Notes: generated by a model not told the origin, from the sequence alone. A stretch of 64,000 nucleotides of DNA from an uncultured Bacteroidales bacterium (GCA_902781515.1 CACZJU010000001.1:124001-188000), one strand, 5' to 3'. Numbered from the stretch's first letter, positions 33,136-42,644 are shown. Numbers and translations: made by a program.

Positions 33136-36084
33136 ATGCGACGCTTGCTGATGATATGGCTGATGCTCCTGCCCTTGGCCGCTTGGGCCCAAAGGGACAC
33201 GATACCGAGGCTTACGGTGCGCGGTGTCGTGCGCGAGAATCAGACGTTCGACCCCCTGGAGGGTGCGCAGGTGAGGCTGCTGAGGGACTCCACCCTCGTG
33301 GCAGGCGCCGTGGTGCAACACTCCGGTCTCTTCACCCTCCCCAATATACCCTCGGGCCAGTACACCCTCAGCGTCACCTTCATAGGCTACAAAGAACAGC
33401 GCTTCGCCCTCACGTTGCCGCGCCGTGCAGGCAACTTCCGTGTGAAGGACATCCTCATGCGTGAGGACGCCAAGGTCATGGCCGAGGCCGTGGTAGAGGG
33501 CAAGCTTGCCGAGATGACCGTGGTGGATGACACTGTCATGTATAATGCCGATGCCTTCAAGCTCCAGGAGGGAGCCATGGTGGAAGAACTGGTGGAAAGG
33601 CTGCCGGGTATAGTAAAGATGGAGGACGGAAGCTATCAATGGAACGGGCGCGCCGTTACGCAGTTTCTGGTCGATGGAAAGGAGTTTTTCGGCAACAACC
33701 GTGAGGTTATCCTCCGCAATCTCCCAGCCGACATCATAGACAAGGTTAAGGCCTACGACCGCAAAAGCGACTATGCCCGCATCACCGGAGTCGATGACGG
33801 TGAGGAGCGAACCGTACTTGATTTCCAGGTCAAGAAGAATAGGAAACGCGGCTGGTTCGGCAGCCTTGACGGGGGCTATGGTACTAAGGACAGGTATAGC
33901 GGCCGCCTAATGTTGAACCGCTTCATCGGCGACCAAAAGTTCAGCATCGTCGGTAATGGTAACAACACAAATGGTAACGGTTTGACCGACAACCAGTCAG
34001 GGGGCATGACCATGAACTACCAGAAGATGCGCGACGATGGCGGTAAGGGTAAGAAGGAACCCCTATTGGAACTCAACGGCAGCCTTACCGGCAACTTCTC
34101 GCAAGGCCATAGCCAATCGTGGCAGAACAGCCAGAACTTCGAGAACCGAACCGCAGCTTACAACAACTCGTGGAGCAGGAATACGAACGACAACAAGGGC
34201 GTGAACTTCAACTACAGGATAGAGTGGCGCCCCGACACGCTTACTAACATCCTCGTCCGACCCACCCTGACCTGGAACACCACCTCCACAAGCTCGGCCA
34301 GCGAAAGCGCAGCCTTTCTCGACGACCCCTACCAACTATCCCCCGACCCACTCCGCGACTATGCCACCCTTGCCCCTATTATCGGTGTCAACCATCGTCT
34401 CGGGCGAAGCAACAGCGCCTCCTCGAACATCAACGCCGGAGCCTCGGTGCAAGTGAACCGACGCCTTAGGAAACAAGGCCGCAACCTTACTATGAACGCC
34501 GAGGCAAGCTACCGCCATTCCACCACCGAAAGCCAGAGCTACAGCCAGGTAGATTACTATCAGATACTGGCCTATGACGGGGGCGATTCGGTCTATCACA
34601 AGATACAATACAACGACGCTCCCAGTAAGAACCGCAACTTCTCCGCCCGACTTTCATACACCGAGCCCATAGGCCGGCAGATCTTTCTCCAGGTGTCTTA
34701 CCAGTACAACCATAGGTTCACAGACCGCGACCGTACCGTGAGCAGCATCTTCGACTATATGCCTGACGGCGCCAACGGCACATACATGCCCTTCGTAGCC
34801 CTCGGCATCACCCCCGACAACTATAGAGCCTTCCCACCCCAGTCCCTACCCGATACAGCCCAGTGTAACTATACGACCAACACCTATCAGAACCATAACA
34901 TACGCCTCCAACTCCGTATCAACCGCACCCTCTACCGCCTGACCATCGGTGCCAATCTCCAGCCGCAAATCAGCAACGTGGACTATACCAAGGGCAAGAA
35001 ACATTACGACGTCCGCCAGTCTGTCTTCAACGCTTCGCCCACCATCAACTTCCGCTACATGTTCTCACGTCAGGAGCAAGTGGAGGTACGCTACAACGGT
35101 AACACCGGCCAACCCAGTATCACCGATCTCATACCCGATACACTCTCTAACGCTAACCCCCTGAACATACGCCTCGGAAACCCCAACCTCAAGCCCTCCT
35201 TCACCCACGGCATGAACGCCTCATACCGCCGCTCCGTCACCGACAAGCAAAGGACATCGGCCGTGAATGCCTCATTCCGTACCACCCAGAACGCTACGAC
35301 CAACCGTACCGAATATAACGACATCACCGGCGGACGCATAAGCAAACCGGTCAACATCAACGGTAACTGGAACGGCTCAACCTCATTCAACTTCAACACC
35401 GGACTCGGTAAGGAACACTACTGGCACCTTAATATGACCACCAATGCATCCATAACGAATGCAGTGTCCTATGTCTATCAGCGTGCCACCCAAGAGACAG
35501 TAAAGAACCGCACGCGAGGCGTAGGCTCCAGCCAGTCACTCCGCATGTCATACCGCCGCGACTGGGATAGGAAATACAGCATCGACGCCGGGGCACAGGG
35601 CAACATAGGCTATAACTATAGCCATGCCAACAATACATCGGCAACCAACCTCGACACCTATCATTTCGCCTACGGAGCCTCGGCAACGGTGAAGTTTCCT
35701 TGGGGCATGACCCTATGGACCGATATAAACAACCAGTGCCGACGCGGGTATGCCGACCACTCCATGAATACCGACAAACTCATCTGGAACGCAAGCCTTA
35801 GTCAGCAATTCCTAAAACGACGCAACCTCACGCTTACCGTCCGTGCCTACGACATCCTACGGCAACGCGACAACATAAGCCGTAACATCTCTGCCACAGC
35901 CCGTACCGATTCGCGCAGCGAGGCCGTTAACTCATACTACATGTTCTCGCTTAGTTGGCGCTTTGGAAAGTTCGGGGGCAGAGGGCAAGGCTCAGGACGT
36001 AGCGCTCAGACTCGCGAGTCTCGACCTGATAGGGGCACGCCGTCAGCACGTCCTTCATATCGTCGCGAATCCCCGTCCCTATAA
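33136..36084 (+). CDS. TonB-dependent-receptor-like outer-membrane protein
   Basis: A 982-residue outer-membrane protein. A signal peptide ends AAWAQ. Residues about 24-110 are a carboxypeptidase regulatory-like domain (TVRGVVRENQTFDPLEGAQV, GFLFTLPNIPSGQYT-like), then a plug-like region (EMVEELVERLPGI, residues about 150-240) and a long beta-barrel of the OMP_b-brl_3 type ending SYYMFSLSWRFGKF. No SusD-type gene follows, so it is not a typical SusC. The natural barrel end is near residue 950; the Gly/Arg/Ser-rich last 30 residues read into the opposite gene, a 134-bp convergent overlap. Confidence 0.82.
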   Translation: MRRLLMIWLMLLPLAAWAQRDTIPRLTVRGVVRENQTFDPLEGAQVRLLRDSTLVAGAVVQHSGLFTLPNIPSGQYTLSVTFIGYKEQRFALTLPRRAGNFRVKDILMREDAKVMAEAVVEGKLAEMTVVDDTVMYNADAFKLQEGAMVEELVERLPGIVKMEDGSYQWNGRAVTQFLVDGKEFFGNNREVILRNLPADIIDKVKAYDRKSDYARITGVDDGEERTVLDFQVKKNRKRGWFGSLDGGYGTKDRYSGRLMLNRFIGDQKFSIVGNGNNTNGNGLTDNQSGGMTMNYQKMRDDGGKGKKEPLLELNGSLTGNFSQGHSQSWQNSQNFENRTAAYNNSWSRNTNDNKGVNFNYRIEWRPDTLTNILVRPTLTWNTTSTSSASESAAFLDDPYQLSPDPLRDYATLAPIIGVNHRLGRSNSASSNINAGASVQVNRRLRKQGRNLTMNAEASYRHSTTESQSYSQVDYYQILAYDGGDSVYHKIQYNDAPSKNRNFSARLSYTEPIGRQIFLQVSYQYNHRFTDRDRTVSSIFDYMPDGANGTYMPFVALGITPDNYRAFPPQSLPDTAQCNYTTNTYQNHNIRLQLRINRTLYRLTIGANLQPQISNVDYTKGKKHYDVRQSVFNASPTINFRYMFSRQEQVEVRYNGNTGQPSITDLIPDTLSNANPLNIRLGNPNLKPSFTHGMNASYRRSVTDKQRTSAVNASFRTTQNATTNRTEYNDITGGRISKPVNINGNWNGSTSFNFNTGLGKEHYWHLNMTTNASITNAVSYVYQRATQETVKNRTRGVGSSQSLRMSYRRDWDRKYSIDAGAQGNIGYNYSHANNTSATNLDTYHFAYGASATVKFPWGMTLWTDINNQCRRGYADHSMNTDKLIWNASLSQQFLKRRNLTLTVRAYDILRQRDNISRNISATARTDSRSEAVNSYYMFSLSWRFGKFGGRGQGSGRSAQTRESRPDRGTPSARPSYRRESPSL

Positions 36085-36622
36085 GCTTCAGCACCGCTTC
36101 CTTACGGGTCCACAGCCGCAAGAATGCTAGTTTCTGCTCTTCTTTGTCAGACGAACCGAAGATAAGCTCCTGCTCTTCATCGTTCATGGTGTGGCGGATG
36201 AGTCCTTCACTTATCTTCCTTTCTCGTCCTTCTATATCGATTCCGCACGGCCTTTCATCAATGATGCACGCCACTGCTTCCCGACAATGCGTCAGCGAGA
36301 ACTGGGGCACACACCCATCCCCTCCAAAGGGTAAGGGCTGGTGTTTAGCGGACTGAGGAAGTACTCCCTTCCCTTTGGGAGGGGCTGGGGGTAGGCTTGG
36401 CTTCCCATGCTCATTGTATTGGAACGCCGGAGCCTCGGCGATGCCCCAGTCATCCCTAAGCCCTTGGCACAGAAGCCTATAGGCAAGCAGCGACTGGCGC
36501 TGGCCCGCGTCGTGCCGAAATCTAAGCACCACGTCCCTGCGCCACTGGGGAAGCTCGCCTATCCACCGGTCGATAAGCTCGCGTGGATAGTCCTGTATGC
36601 GGTCGTCGATGTAAACTTTCAT
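35951..36622 (-). CDS. 4'-Phosphopantetheinyl transferase (Sfp type) with in-frame insertion
   Basis: A 223-residue enzyme that attaches phosphopantetheine to carrier proteins. GIDIE (Asp129, Glu131) and WTRKEAVLKLIGTGI (Trp171, Lys174, Glu175) are the metal and substrate motifs; HCREAVAC precedes them. The ATG at 36622 is chosen because it aligns with the family start (MKVYIDD). Residues about 76-106 (PSLPPAPPKGKG to PFGGDGC) are a Pro/Gly-rich insert encoded by a palindromic DNA element at 36313-36395, absent from ordinary members. The 3' end overlaps the opposite outer-membrane gene. Confidence 0.82.
   Translation of the reverse strand: MKVYIDDRIQDYPRELIDRWIGELPQWRRDVVLRFRHDAGQRQSLLAYRLLCQGLRDDWGIAEAPAFQYNEHGKPSLPPAPPKGKGVLPQSAKHQPLPFGGDGCVPQFSLTHCREAVACIIDERPCGIDIEGRERKISEGLIRHTMNDEEQELIFGSSDKEEQKLAFLRLWTRKEAVLKLIGTGIRDDMKDVLTACPYQVETRESERYVLSLALCPRTFQSAN
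36313..36395. repeat. Palindromic element inside the phosphopantetheinyl transferase gene
   Basis: The arms CCATCCCCTCCAAAGGGTAAGG (from 36314) and, reversed and complemented, the copy ending near 36393 are alike over about 22 bp, with 30 bp between them. Each arm is itself partly palindromic (CCCCTCCAAAGGG). The element keeps the frame open. Similar words occur in rsmF at 50462-50490 and 51104-51140. Confidence 0.65.
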
Positions 36623-36650
36623 CTTCATCATCGCGCAAAAGTACAAATAA

Positions 36651-36680
36651 TTCTTAATTCTTAATTCTTAATTCTTAATT
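36651..36680. repeat. 7-bp array TTCTTAA, four units
   Basis: TTCTTAA starts at 36651, 36658, 36665 and 36672. It lies between the divergent starts of the phosphopantetheinyl transferase and epimerase genes, next to the epimerase promoter. Confidence 0.8.
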
Positions 36681-36686
36681 TATTTA

Positions 36687-36694
36687 TATCTTTG
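36687..36694 (+). promoter_or_regulatory. -7 element of the epimerase gene
   Basis: TATCTTTG matches TAnnTTTG 34 bp before the ATG. The region expected for the -33 box is occupied by the 7-bp array, so a change in its copy number would alter promoter context. Confidence 0.65.
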
Positions 36695-36728
36695 TCCCTA
36701 TAAACATCAAAACATAAATCCTACGACT

Positions 36729-37907
36729 ATGAATATCGACTTCAAGGCGCTTGCTGCGCAGTACAAGAGCGAATTGCTCGACAAGGTTATGCCCTTCTGG
36801 ATGGAACACAGTATCGACACCCAGTATGGAGGCTACTTCACATGCATCGAACGTAACGGCGAAGTGTACGACACCGATAAGTTCATCTGGCTCCAAGGCC
36901 GCGAGGTTTGGATGCTATCTACATTATATAATAAGGTAGAGCCCAGGAAGGAATGGCTCGATGCCGCCATACAAGGCGCCGAATTCCTGAAGCGTTACGG
37001 TCACGACGGCCAGCTCAACTGGTACTTCTCCCTGACGCGTGAGGGCCAGCCCCTGGTGGAACCCTACAACATATTCTCATACACCTTCGCCGTAATCGCA
37101 TTCGGTCAGCTCTACAAGGCCACGGGCAATCAGGAGTATGCCGATATCGCCAAGAAGACATTCGATATAGTCTTGAAGCGCCGACACAACCCGAAGGACC
37201 GCTGGAGCAAGGCAGCATCAGGCGCCCGTGCCCTGAAGGATTTCGCCCTGCCCATGATACTTTGCAACGTCGCACTCGAGATTGAAGACCTGCTCGACCC
37301 TAAGTTCCTGCAGGATACCATAGACATCTGCCTCCACGAGGTTCTGGACGTGTTCTACCGTCCCGAGCTGGATATGATAGTCGAGAATGTATCTGTTGAC
37401 GGCAAGCTCGTGGACTGTCACGAGGGACGCCTACAGAATCCAGGTCACGCCATCGAGGCCATGTGGTTCATAATGGACCTCGGTAAGCGCCTGGGCCGCA
37501 AGGACCTCATCGACAAGGCCGTGCACATCGCCCTGCGCGAGGCAGAGTATGGCTGGGACAAGCAGTACGGAGGCATCTTCTACTTCATGGACCGTCTGGG
37601 CCGACCCCTGCAGCAGCTCGAGTGGGACCAGAAGCTTTGGTGGGTACACATCGAGACCCTCATCACCATGATTAAGGGCTATGAGCTCACAGGCAACGAG
37701 CAGTGCCTCGAATGGTTCATGCGCGTTCACGACTATGCCTGGAGCCATTTCCGCGACAGCGAATATCCTGAGTGGTTCGGTTACCTTAACCGTAGGGGTG
37801 AGGTGCTGCTAACCCTCAAGGGCGGTAAGTGGAAGGGTTGCTTCCATGTTCCCCGCGGCTTGATGCAGGTTTATCAGAGCCTTGAACGCATAGCTGCTAA
37901 ACAATAA
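36729..37907 (+). CDS. AGE-family sugar 2-epimerase
   Basis: A 392-residue cytosolic (alpha/alpha)6-barrel enzyme of the N-acylglucosamine 2-epimerase family. Members interconvert N-acetylglucosamine and N-acetylmannosamine, or epimerise glucose/mannose or cellobiose. Conserved features visible are FIWLQGREVWMLSTLYN, the His-containing NPGHAIEAMWF, LWWVHIETL and KGCFHVPRGLMQ, which carry the catalytic histidines. The precise substrate cannot be decided. It stands in front of a DUF1573 gene with 7 bp between, probably in one transcript. Confidence 0.85.
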   Translation: MNIDFKALAAQYKSELLDKVMPFWMEHSIDTQYGGYFTCIERNGEVYDTDKFIWLQGREVWMLSTLYNKVEPRKEWLDAAIQGAEFLKRYGHDGQLNWYFSLTREGQPLVEPYNIFSYTFAVIAFGQLYKATGNQEYADIAKKTFDIVLKRRHNPKDRWSKAASGARALKDFALPMILCNVALEIEDLLDPKFLQDTIDICLHEVLDVFYRPELDMIVENVSVDGKLVDCHEGRLQNPGHAIEAMWFIMDLGKRLGRKDLIDKAVHIALREAEYGWDKQYGGIFYFMDRLGRPLQQLEWDQKLWWVHIETLITMIKGYELTGNEQCLEWFMRVHDYAWSHFRDSEYPEWFGYLNRRGEVLLTLKGGKWKGCFHVPRGLMQVYQSLERIAAKQ

Positions 37908-37914
37908 GCCGACA

Positions 37915-38997
37915 ATGAAGCGCCTGTTGCTCGTCATCCTTATAACCTTGGCCGCCCAAGCCCGTAGCCTTGCCCAGCCACAGTTCTCGGCCGATGCTCC
38001 CGAACAAAGCATCGGCGAGCTGGTGTTCCAGAAGCCTAACGACATCAGGTTCCGCTTCCGTAACCGTGGAAACCAGCCGCTCATCATCCGCGAGGTCCAC
38101 CCTTCGTGCGGCTGCGTCAGTGTCGATTACCCCACAACTTCTATAGCTCCGGGCCACGAAGGTACTATCGTTGCCACCTACGACGCCCGACTCTTAGGCA
38201 CCTTCCACCGCGAGCTGACGGTCTATACCAACGTCCGTCAGCAGCCATACTACCTGTCGTTCGAGGGTAGGGTGGTGGCAACGTCGCTCGACTACGACGG
38301 CGACTACCCCATAAACCTTGGGAATGTGCGCCTGAGTGCCAACTACGTGGAGTTCGACGACGTGAACAAAGGCGACCAACCCATGGCGGAGCTGCAGCTC
38401 GTGAATACATCGTCGGTGCCTTACACCCCTCAGCTCATGCACTTGCCTGCATATCTTTCTGCCGAGTACATCCCAGCGAAGGTGCAGCCAGGTCGAGTGG
38501 GTAAGATTAGACTCCGCCTAAATAGCGACCAGCTCTTCCTCGACGGTCTGAACCAAACCTCGCTGTATCTGGCCCGGAAACTCGGCGACAAGATTAGCGA
38601 AGCCAACGAGATTGTGGTTTCAGCCATACTTCTTCCCGCCCGCATCGATAGGACGGCGGAGCAGATGGCCCACGCACCTCACATCGTAATCAAGGAGGAT
38701 GAAACGGTCATCGACGGCGACATCGCCATGCAACTCAACGGCAAGAAGCACGCATCGGTGCAGCTCTCCGTCACCAACACTGGCGAGGAGAAACTCACAA
38801 TCTCTGCACTTCAGGTGTTCAACCGTGCCGTGTCGGTCACCCTTTCCGAGCGGCATATCGAGCCGCACGCCACGGCGAAGATGCGCATAACCGTAGATGC
38901 TAAGATGCTGTCGAAGGCGAAAAACGGGCCCAAGCTCCTAATCATCAGCAACGATCCCCGTAACCCCAAGACCGTCATCAATATAAACATCGACTAA
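37915..38997 (+). CDS. Secreted DUF1573-domain protein
   Basis: A 360-residue exported protein with a signal peptide ending SLAQ. Residues about 25-125 are a DUF1573 Ig-like domain with HPSCGCVSVDYPTTSIAPG, the hallmark Cys-x-Cys motif; a second strand-rich half ends NPKTVININID. DUF1573 proteins are common in Bacteroidota envelopes, function unknown. The short distance to the epimerase upstream (7 bp) and meaB downstream (11 bp) suggests a mixed operon. Confidence 0.8.
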   Translation: MKRLLLVILITLAAQARSLAQPQFSADAPEQSIGELVFQKPNDIRFRFRNRGNQPLIIREVHPSCGCVSVDYPTTSIAPGHEGTIVATYDARLLGTFHRELTVYTNVRQQPYYLSFEGRVVATSLDYDGDYPINLGNVRLSANYVEFDDVNKGDQPMAELQLVNTSSVPYTPQLMHLPAYLSAEYIPAKVQPGRVGKIRLRLNSDQLFLDGLNQTSLYLARKLGDKISEANEIVVSAILLPARIDRTAEQMAHAPHIVIKEDETVIDGDIAMQLNGKKHASVQLSVTNTGEEKLTISALQVFNRAVSVTLSERHIEPHATAKMRITVDAKMLSKAKNGPKLLIISNDPRNPKTVININID

Positions 38998-39008
38998 TAT
39001 AACCGCAA

Positions 39009-40106
39009 ATGGACCACCCTGAAAATAGTAGCGAATACAAGGGACTGACCGTGAATAGCGGCGTCGGCCCCGTAAGCATCGTCAACCCATACTTACAGCG
39101 TGGACGCTTCTCGCGCCGCCGCCTCACTGCCAACGATTACGTCGAAGGCATACTGAAGGGTAATCCTTCCGTTCTCGGACAGGCAGTGACACTGGTCGAA
39201 AGTCTGAACCCCGAGCACCAGAAGATAGCGCAGGAGGTCATCGAACGTTGCCTCCCTTACAGCGGAAACTCTATACGTGTGGGCATCAGCGGCGTGCCGG
39301 GAGCAGGCAAAAGTACCAGCATCGACGAGTTCGGCATACATGTTCTCAAGGAGAAGGGCGGGAAGTTGGCAGTCCTTGCCATAGACCCAAGTTCCGAAAA
39401 GACCAAAGGTAGCATCCTCGGCGATAAGACGCGTATGGAGAAACTCTCGGTCCATCCCGACTCATTCATCAGGCCTAGCCCCTCCGCAGGCTCGCTGGGA
39501 GGCGTTGCACGTAAGACGCGTGAGACCATAATCCTGTGCGAAGCAGCCGGCTTCGATAAGATTTTCGTCGAGACAGTCGGTGTGGGTCAGAGCGAAACGG
39601 CATGTCATTCGATGGTCGATTTCTTCCTCCTCATCCAGCTTGCCGGTACGGGCGACGAACTACAGGGCATAAAGCGAGGCATCATGGAAATGGCCGATGG
39701 AATCGTAATTAATAAGTGTGACGGCAACAACGTGGAGAAATGCCAGCTCGCTGCCACGCACTTCCGCAACGCACTCCACCTCTTTCCGCCCTCAGAGAGC
39801 GGGTGGACGCCGCAGGTGCTCTGCTACAGCGGCTTCTATGGCTTAGGCATTAAGGAGGTATGGGATATGGTTTACCAGTACATAGACCATGTGAAGGCCA
39901 ACGGATACTTCGATTATCGACGCAATGAACAGGCGAAGTACTGGATGTATGAATCTATAAATGAACAGTTGAAGAATAACTTCTACCAGCACCCAACCAT
40001 AGCCGATATGCTGAAAGCCTCGGAGGCTTCGGTGCTCAACGGCGAGAAAACGTCATTCGTGGCTGCTAAGCAATTGCTCGACACGTACTTTACACTCCTG
40101 CATTAA
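39009..40106 (+). CDS. meaB: Methylmalonyl-CoA mutase-associated GTPase MeaB
   Basis: A 365-residue G3E GTPase that loads and protects the B12 cofactor of methylmalonyl-CoA mutase. The P-loop GVPGAGKST is at residues 95-103; VETVGVGQSE is the Walker B/switch region and NKCDG the guanine-specificity motif. The mutase itself is not in this window. The 3' end overlaps the opposite ispH gene by 54 bp. Confidence 0.93.
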   Translation: MDHPENSSEYKGLTVNSGVGPVSIVNPYLQRGRFSRRRLTANDYVEGILKGNPSVLGQAVTLVESLNPEHQKIAQEVIERCLPYSGNSIRVGISGVPGAGKSTSIDEFGIHVLKEKGGKLAVLAIDPSSEKTKGSILGDKTRMEKLSVHPDSFIRPSPSAGSLGGVARKTRETIILCEAAGFDKIFVETVGVGQSETACHSMVDFFLLIQLAGTGDELQGIKRGIMEMADGIVINKCDGNNVEKCQLAATHFRNALHLFPPSESGWTPQVLCYSGFYGLGIKEVWDMVYQYIDHVKANGYFDYRRNEQAKYWMYESINEQLKNNFYQHPTIADMLKASEASVLNGEKTSFVAAKQLLDTYFTLLH

Positions 40107-40928
40107 CCATCGGGGAGTGCTCGTCGCACCGCATATTCCTATCGACTTACAATCGCGAATCCACGCCGCATTCACTTCGGATGCGGCGTCTATCATATAT
40201 GACTGTGGGTTCACACGGTGGCATTCTTCGAACAGCACGCGCCCGTTGCTCGACTTCCTTCCGCATACGAACAGCACCACATCGTGGCGCGATGCAAACT
40301 CCCTAATGTGGGGCATACGGTTGGCAACCTGTCGGCATATCGTGTCATAGTAATGGAACTCAGCCCCCGACGATATATGCTTCCCGATGTAATCTACTAA
40401 CCTTCGGAACTCATCCAAAGGCTTTGTGGTCTGACTGTATAATGAGATGTCGCGCCCGAAGTCCAGTTTTTCGGCCTCTTCCATCCGCTCTATCACTATC
40501 GCAGTCCCTTCGGTTTGACCCACAAGGCCCAGCACTTCGGCGTGTCCGTTCTTGCCGAAGATGACTATCTGCTTCCGGTGTTCAGGGTCGGAGTCGTATT
40601 CTTTCTTTATTCTCTCCTGGAGGTGGAGCACCACAGGGCACGTGGCATCGATGATTTCGATACCGTTCTTGCGGGCCGTTTCATACGTCTTTGGTGGTTC
40701 ACCGTGGGCACGAAGCAGCACCGTCGCCTCGTGCAACTGGTCGTATTCCTTATGGTCTATGGTGATGAGGCCCATGCCTTCCAGCCGGTCACACTCCATC
40801 GAATTGTGCACAATGTCACCGAGGCAGTACAGCGGTCCTTGGTTCGATGCCAGCACTTCCTCTGCCTTTCCGATGGCTCTCGTTACGCCAAAGCAGAAGC
40901 CACTCCCAGTGTCTATCTCAATAACCAA
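40053..40928 (-). CDS. ispH: 4-Hydroxy-3-methylbut-2-enyl diphosphate reductase
   Basis: A 291-residue iron-sulfur enzyme catalysing the last step of the MEP isoprenoid pathway. The cluster ligands are Cys12 (GFCFGV), Cys97 (DATCPVV) and Cys198 (DTICRQV). His41 and His75 (RAHGEPP) bind substrate. The gene order ispH, cmk, porQ on one strand matches Porphyromonas gingivalis as I recall it. The last 54 bp overlap meaB on the other strand. Confidence 0.95.
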   Translation of the reverse strand: MVIEIDTGSGFCFGVTRAIGKAEEVLASNQGPLYCLGDIVHNSMECDRLEGMGLITIDHKEYDQLHEATVLLRAHGEPPKTYETARKNGIEIIDATCPVVLHLQERIKKEYDSDPEHRKQIVIFGKNGHAEVLGLVGQTEGTAIVIERMEEAEKLDFGRDISLYSQTTKPLDEFRRLVDYIGKHISSGAEFHYYDTICRQVANRMPHIREFASRHDVVLFVCGRKSSNGRVLFEECHRVNPQSYMIDAASEVNAAWIRDCKSIGICGATSTPRWLMQECKVRVEQLLSSHE

Positions 40929-40959
40929 TTATCAATTGTCAATTATCAATTATCAATTG
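40925..40959. repeat. 7-bp array CAATTAT/CAATTGT, five units
   Basis: CAATT starts at 40926, 40933, 40940, 40947 and 40954. The array fills the gap between ispH and cmk and encodes the last residues of cmk (AIDN and stop). Confidence 0.82.
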
Positions 40960-41635
40960 CGTGCTGATAGGCACGCAGCAGCCACTCCTTCTGCTCGTCG
41001 ATGGTCAGGTGACTATTATCCAATACAAGCGCATCGTCTGCCTGTCGCAGTGGACTAATCTCACGGTGGGTGTCGATGTAGTCGCGCTCTTCAACGTTGC
41101 GCAATATCTCCTTCATGTCGCAAGCCTCGCCCTTTGCGGTCAGCTCGTCGTAGCGACGCTGGGCCCTAATCTCGGGGCTTGCCGTCACGAATATTTTGAG
41201 TTCGGCATTTGGGAATACCGTCGTGCCGATGTCACGTCCGTCCATTATGATGCCTCCCTCCTGGCCCATACGCTGTTGTTGCCTGACCATTTCCTCGCGA
41301 ACGAAGCCGAGTGCAGCCACTGGACTTACGTGGTTGCTGACCTCAAGGGTACGGATGCGGTCTTCCACGCGCACGCCATTGAGATATGTATCGGGACGGC
41401 CTCGCTCCGCATTGAACTGGAAGGAAATCTCTATGTCCTTCATGCTCTTGCGCAAACCTTCTTCGTCTATCTTCCCATCCTTAATAAGGTTGTGGTCCAA
41501 AGCATATAGGGCTACCGTGCGATACATAGCGCCGCTGTCCACGTAAACATACCCGATTTCGCGAGCCAAATCCTTGGCCATCGTGCTCTTTCCGCACGAT
41601 GAATAGCCGTCAATGGCAATAGTGATTTTTTTCAT
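40946..41635 (-). CDS. cmk: Cytidylate kinase
   Basis: A 229-residue cytosolic kinase that phosphorylates CMP and dCMP. The P-loop GYSSCGKST occupies residues 10-18, and VDSGAMYR and [16 protein letters not shown] are the other family signatures. The gene lies 3 bp downstream of porQ and is followed by ispH. The extreme C-terminus is encoded by the 7-bp array described separately and may not be under selection. Confidence 0.95.
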   Translation of the reverse strand: MKKITIAIDGYSSCGKSTMAKDLAREIGYVYVDSGAMYRTVALYALDHNLIKDGKIDEEGLRKSMKDIEISFQFNAERGRPDTYLNGVRVEDRIRTLEVSNHVSPVAALGFVREEMVRQQQRMGQEGGIIMDGRDIGTTVFPNAELKIFVTASPEIRAQRRYDELTAKGEACDMKEILRNVEERDYIDTHREISPLRQADDALVLDNSHLTIDEQKEWLLRAYQHAIDN

Positions 41636-41638
41636 ATA

Positions 41639-42619
41639 TTAGATATTATAGATTGCACTAAATGAGAGGGTGGGGGTGCTGACATGGTACTTTGCGAACG
41701 CAAGGCCTATCTTTACCTTCTTGATGTTTATACCAGCACCCGCCGAAAGGCCTGCGGCATGACTGCTTCCTGCCGCCTTCATCTCGTAGGCACGTCGGAA
41801 GTTGAAGCCGGCAGCGATATAGAATTGCTTCATCGGGATTATGTCCACACCGAAGCAGAAATGGTTCATCAGTATGCTTCCTGCCTTGGGCTCCTTGCTC
41901 ACATGATAGTAATATTTTTTCGACCATCTCGTAAGGTCCACCATCGTAACACTGAACCTTATCGGCGCATGTCCCAGACTTTTCGAGAAACCCAACTGGA
42001 GGTTGAAGGGCAAGCGCTCATGGTCTTCGCCGAAAGCCTTAACCTGTCCGCCAAGGTTACTTGCTACGGCTGAGACGGAAAAGTCGTGCTCATCGTCGAA
42101 GTAATTCAGGCCCAAGTCCACTGCAAGTCCACAGGATGTGTAAGGACCGTACTTGGAATAAATCAGCTTACCCGTAGCGGCACCTACCCATTTGTCGCTG
42201 AGATTGTAGCTGTACATACCATTGACGGCCATGTCAATGGCGTGCATCTCGCCTATCTCTGCCCCGGAGACATCTGTCTCTTTCATACTGCCATAGCCCA
42301 CGAACTGCATACCCACACCCCATGTGCCCCTATCGCCTTGGAGGCGCACAAACGAGGCGCTTCCTGTCTTACTGCCTCGCATGTAAGTCATGAAGTTCAG
42401 GTTCATGGTGTTGTTGCTCACGCTGGATAGCAGGGCAGGGTTATGGAATATCAGCGACGCATCGTCCTCGATTAAGGACACATTGCTACCGCCTAATGCC
42501 ACTGCATGTGCCGAGGTTGGGAGCTTAAGGAAATTGAATACACTGCCGCTTTCCTGTCCCTTTGAAACCATAGAGACAAGAGAAAAAAACACGAACATTA
42601 CTACCTTATTGCTCCTCAT
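41639..42619 (-). CDS. porQ: Type IX secretion system protein PorQ
   Basis: A 326-residue outer-membrane barrel protein. The start at 42619 is chosen because a -7 element lies at 42637-42644 and the resulting signal peptide (ending SKGQ) is normal; a longer frame would include the promoter. FNFLKLPTSAHAVALGG and DASLIFHNPALLS are the opening signature of PorQ. PorQ works with PorZ in the type IX attachment complex that fixes cargo to the surface. Its presence implies the organism has this system and gives context to the sorting-type C-termini of the proteins at 16366-21528 and 61009-61782. Confidence 0.85.
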   Translation of the reverse strand: MRSNKVVMFVFFSLVSMVSKGQESGSVFNFLKLPTSAHAVALGGSNVSLIEDDASLIFHNPALLSSVSNNTMNLNFMTYMRGSKTGSASFVRLQGDRGTWGVGMQFVGYGSMKETDVSGAEIGEMHAIDMAVNGMYSYNLSDKWVGAATGKLIYSKYGPYTSCGLAVDLGLNYFDDEHDFSVSAVASNLGGQVKAFGEDHERLPFNLQLGFSKSLGHAPIRFSVTMVDLTRWSKKYYYHVSKEPKAGSILMNHFCFGVDIIPMKQFYIAAGFNFRRAYEMKAAGSSHAAGLSAGAGINIKKVKIGLAFAKYHVSTPTLSFSAIYNI

Positions 42620-42636
42620 AAATGAATTTCGGCCCT

Positions 42637-42644
42637 CAAAGATA
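42637..42644 (-). promoter_or_regulatory. -7 element of the porQ-cmk-ispH group
   Basis: TATCTTTG on the minus strand, 18 bp before the chosen porQ start. Confidence 0.65.

Noticed and set aside
31303-36084. A polysaccharide utilisation locus formed by GH43 and the TonB-type protein
   Set aside because: No SusD-type gene, the genes are on opposite strands with a thioredoxin-like gene between, and the barrel is of the OMP_b-brl_3 type rather than SusC.
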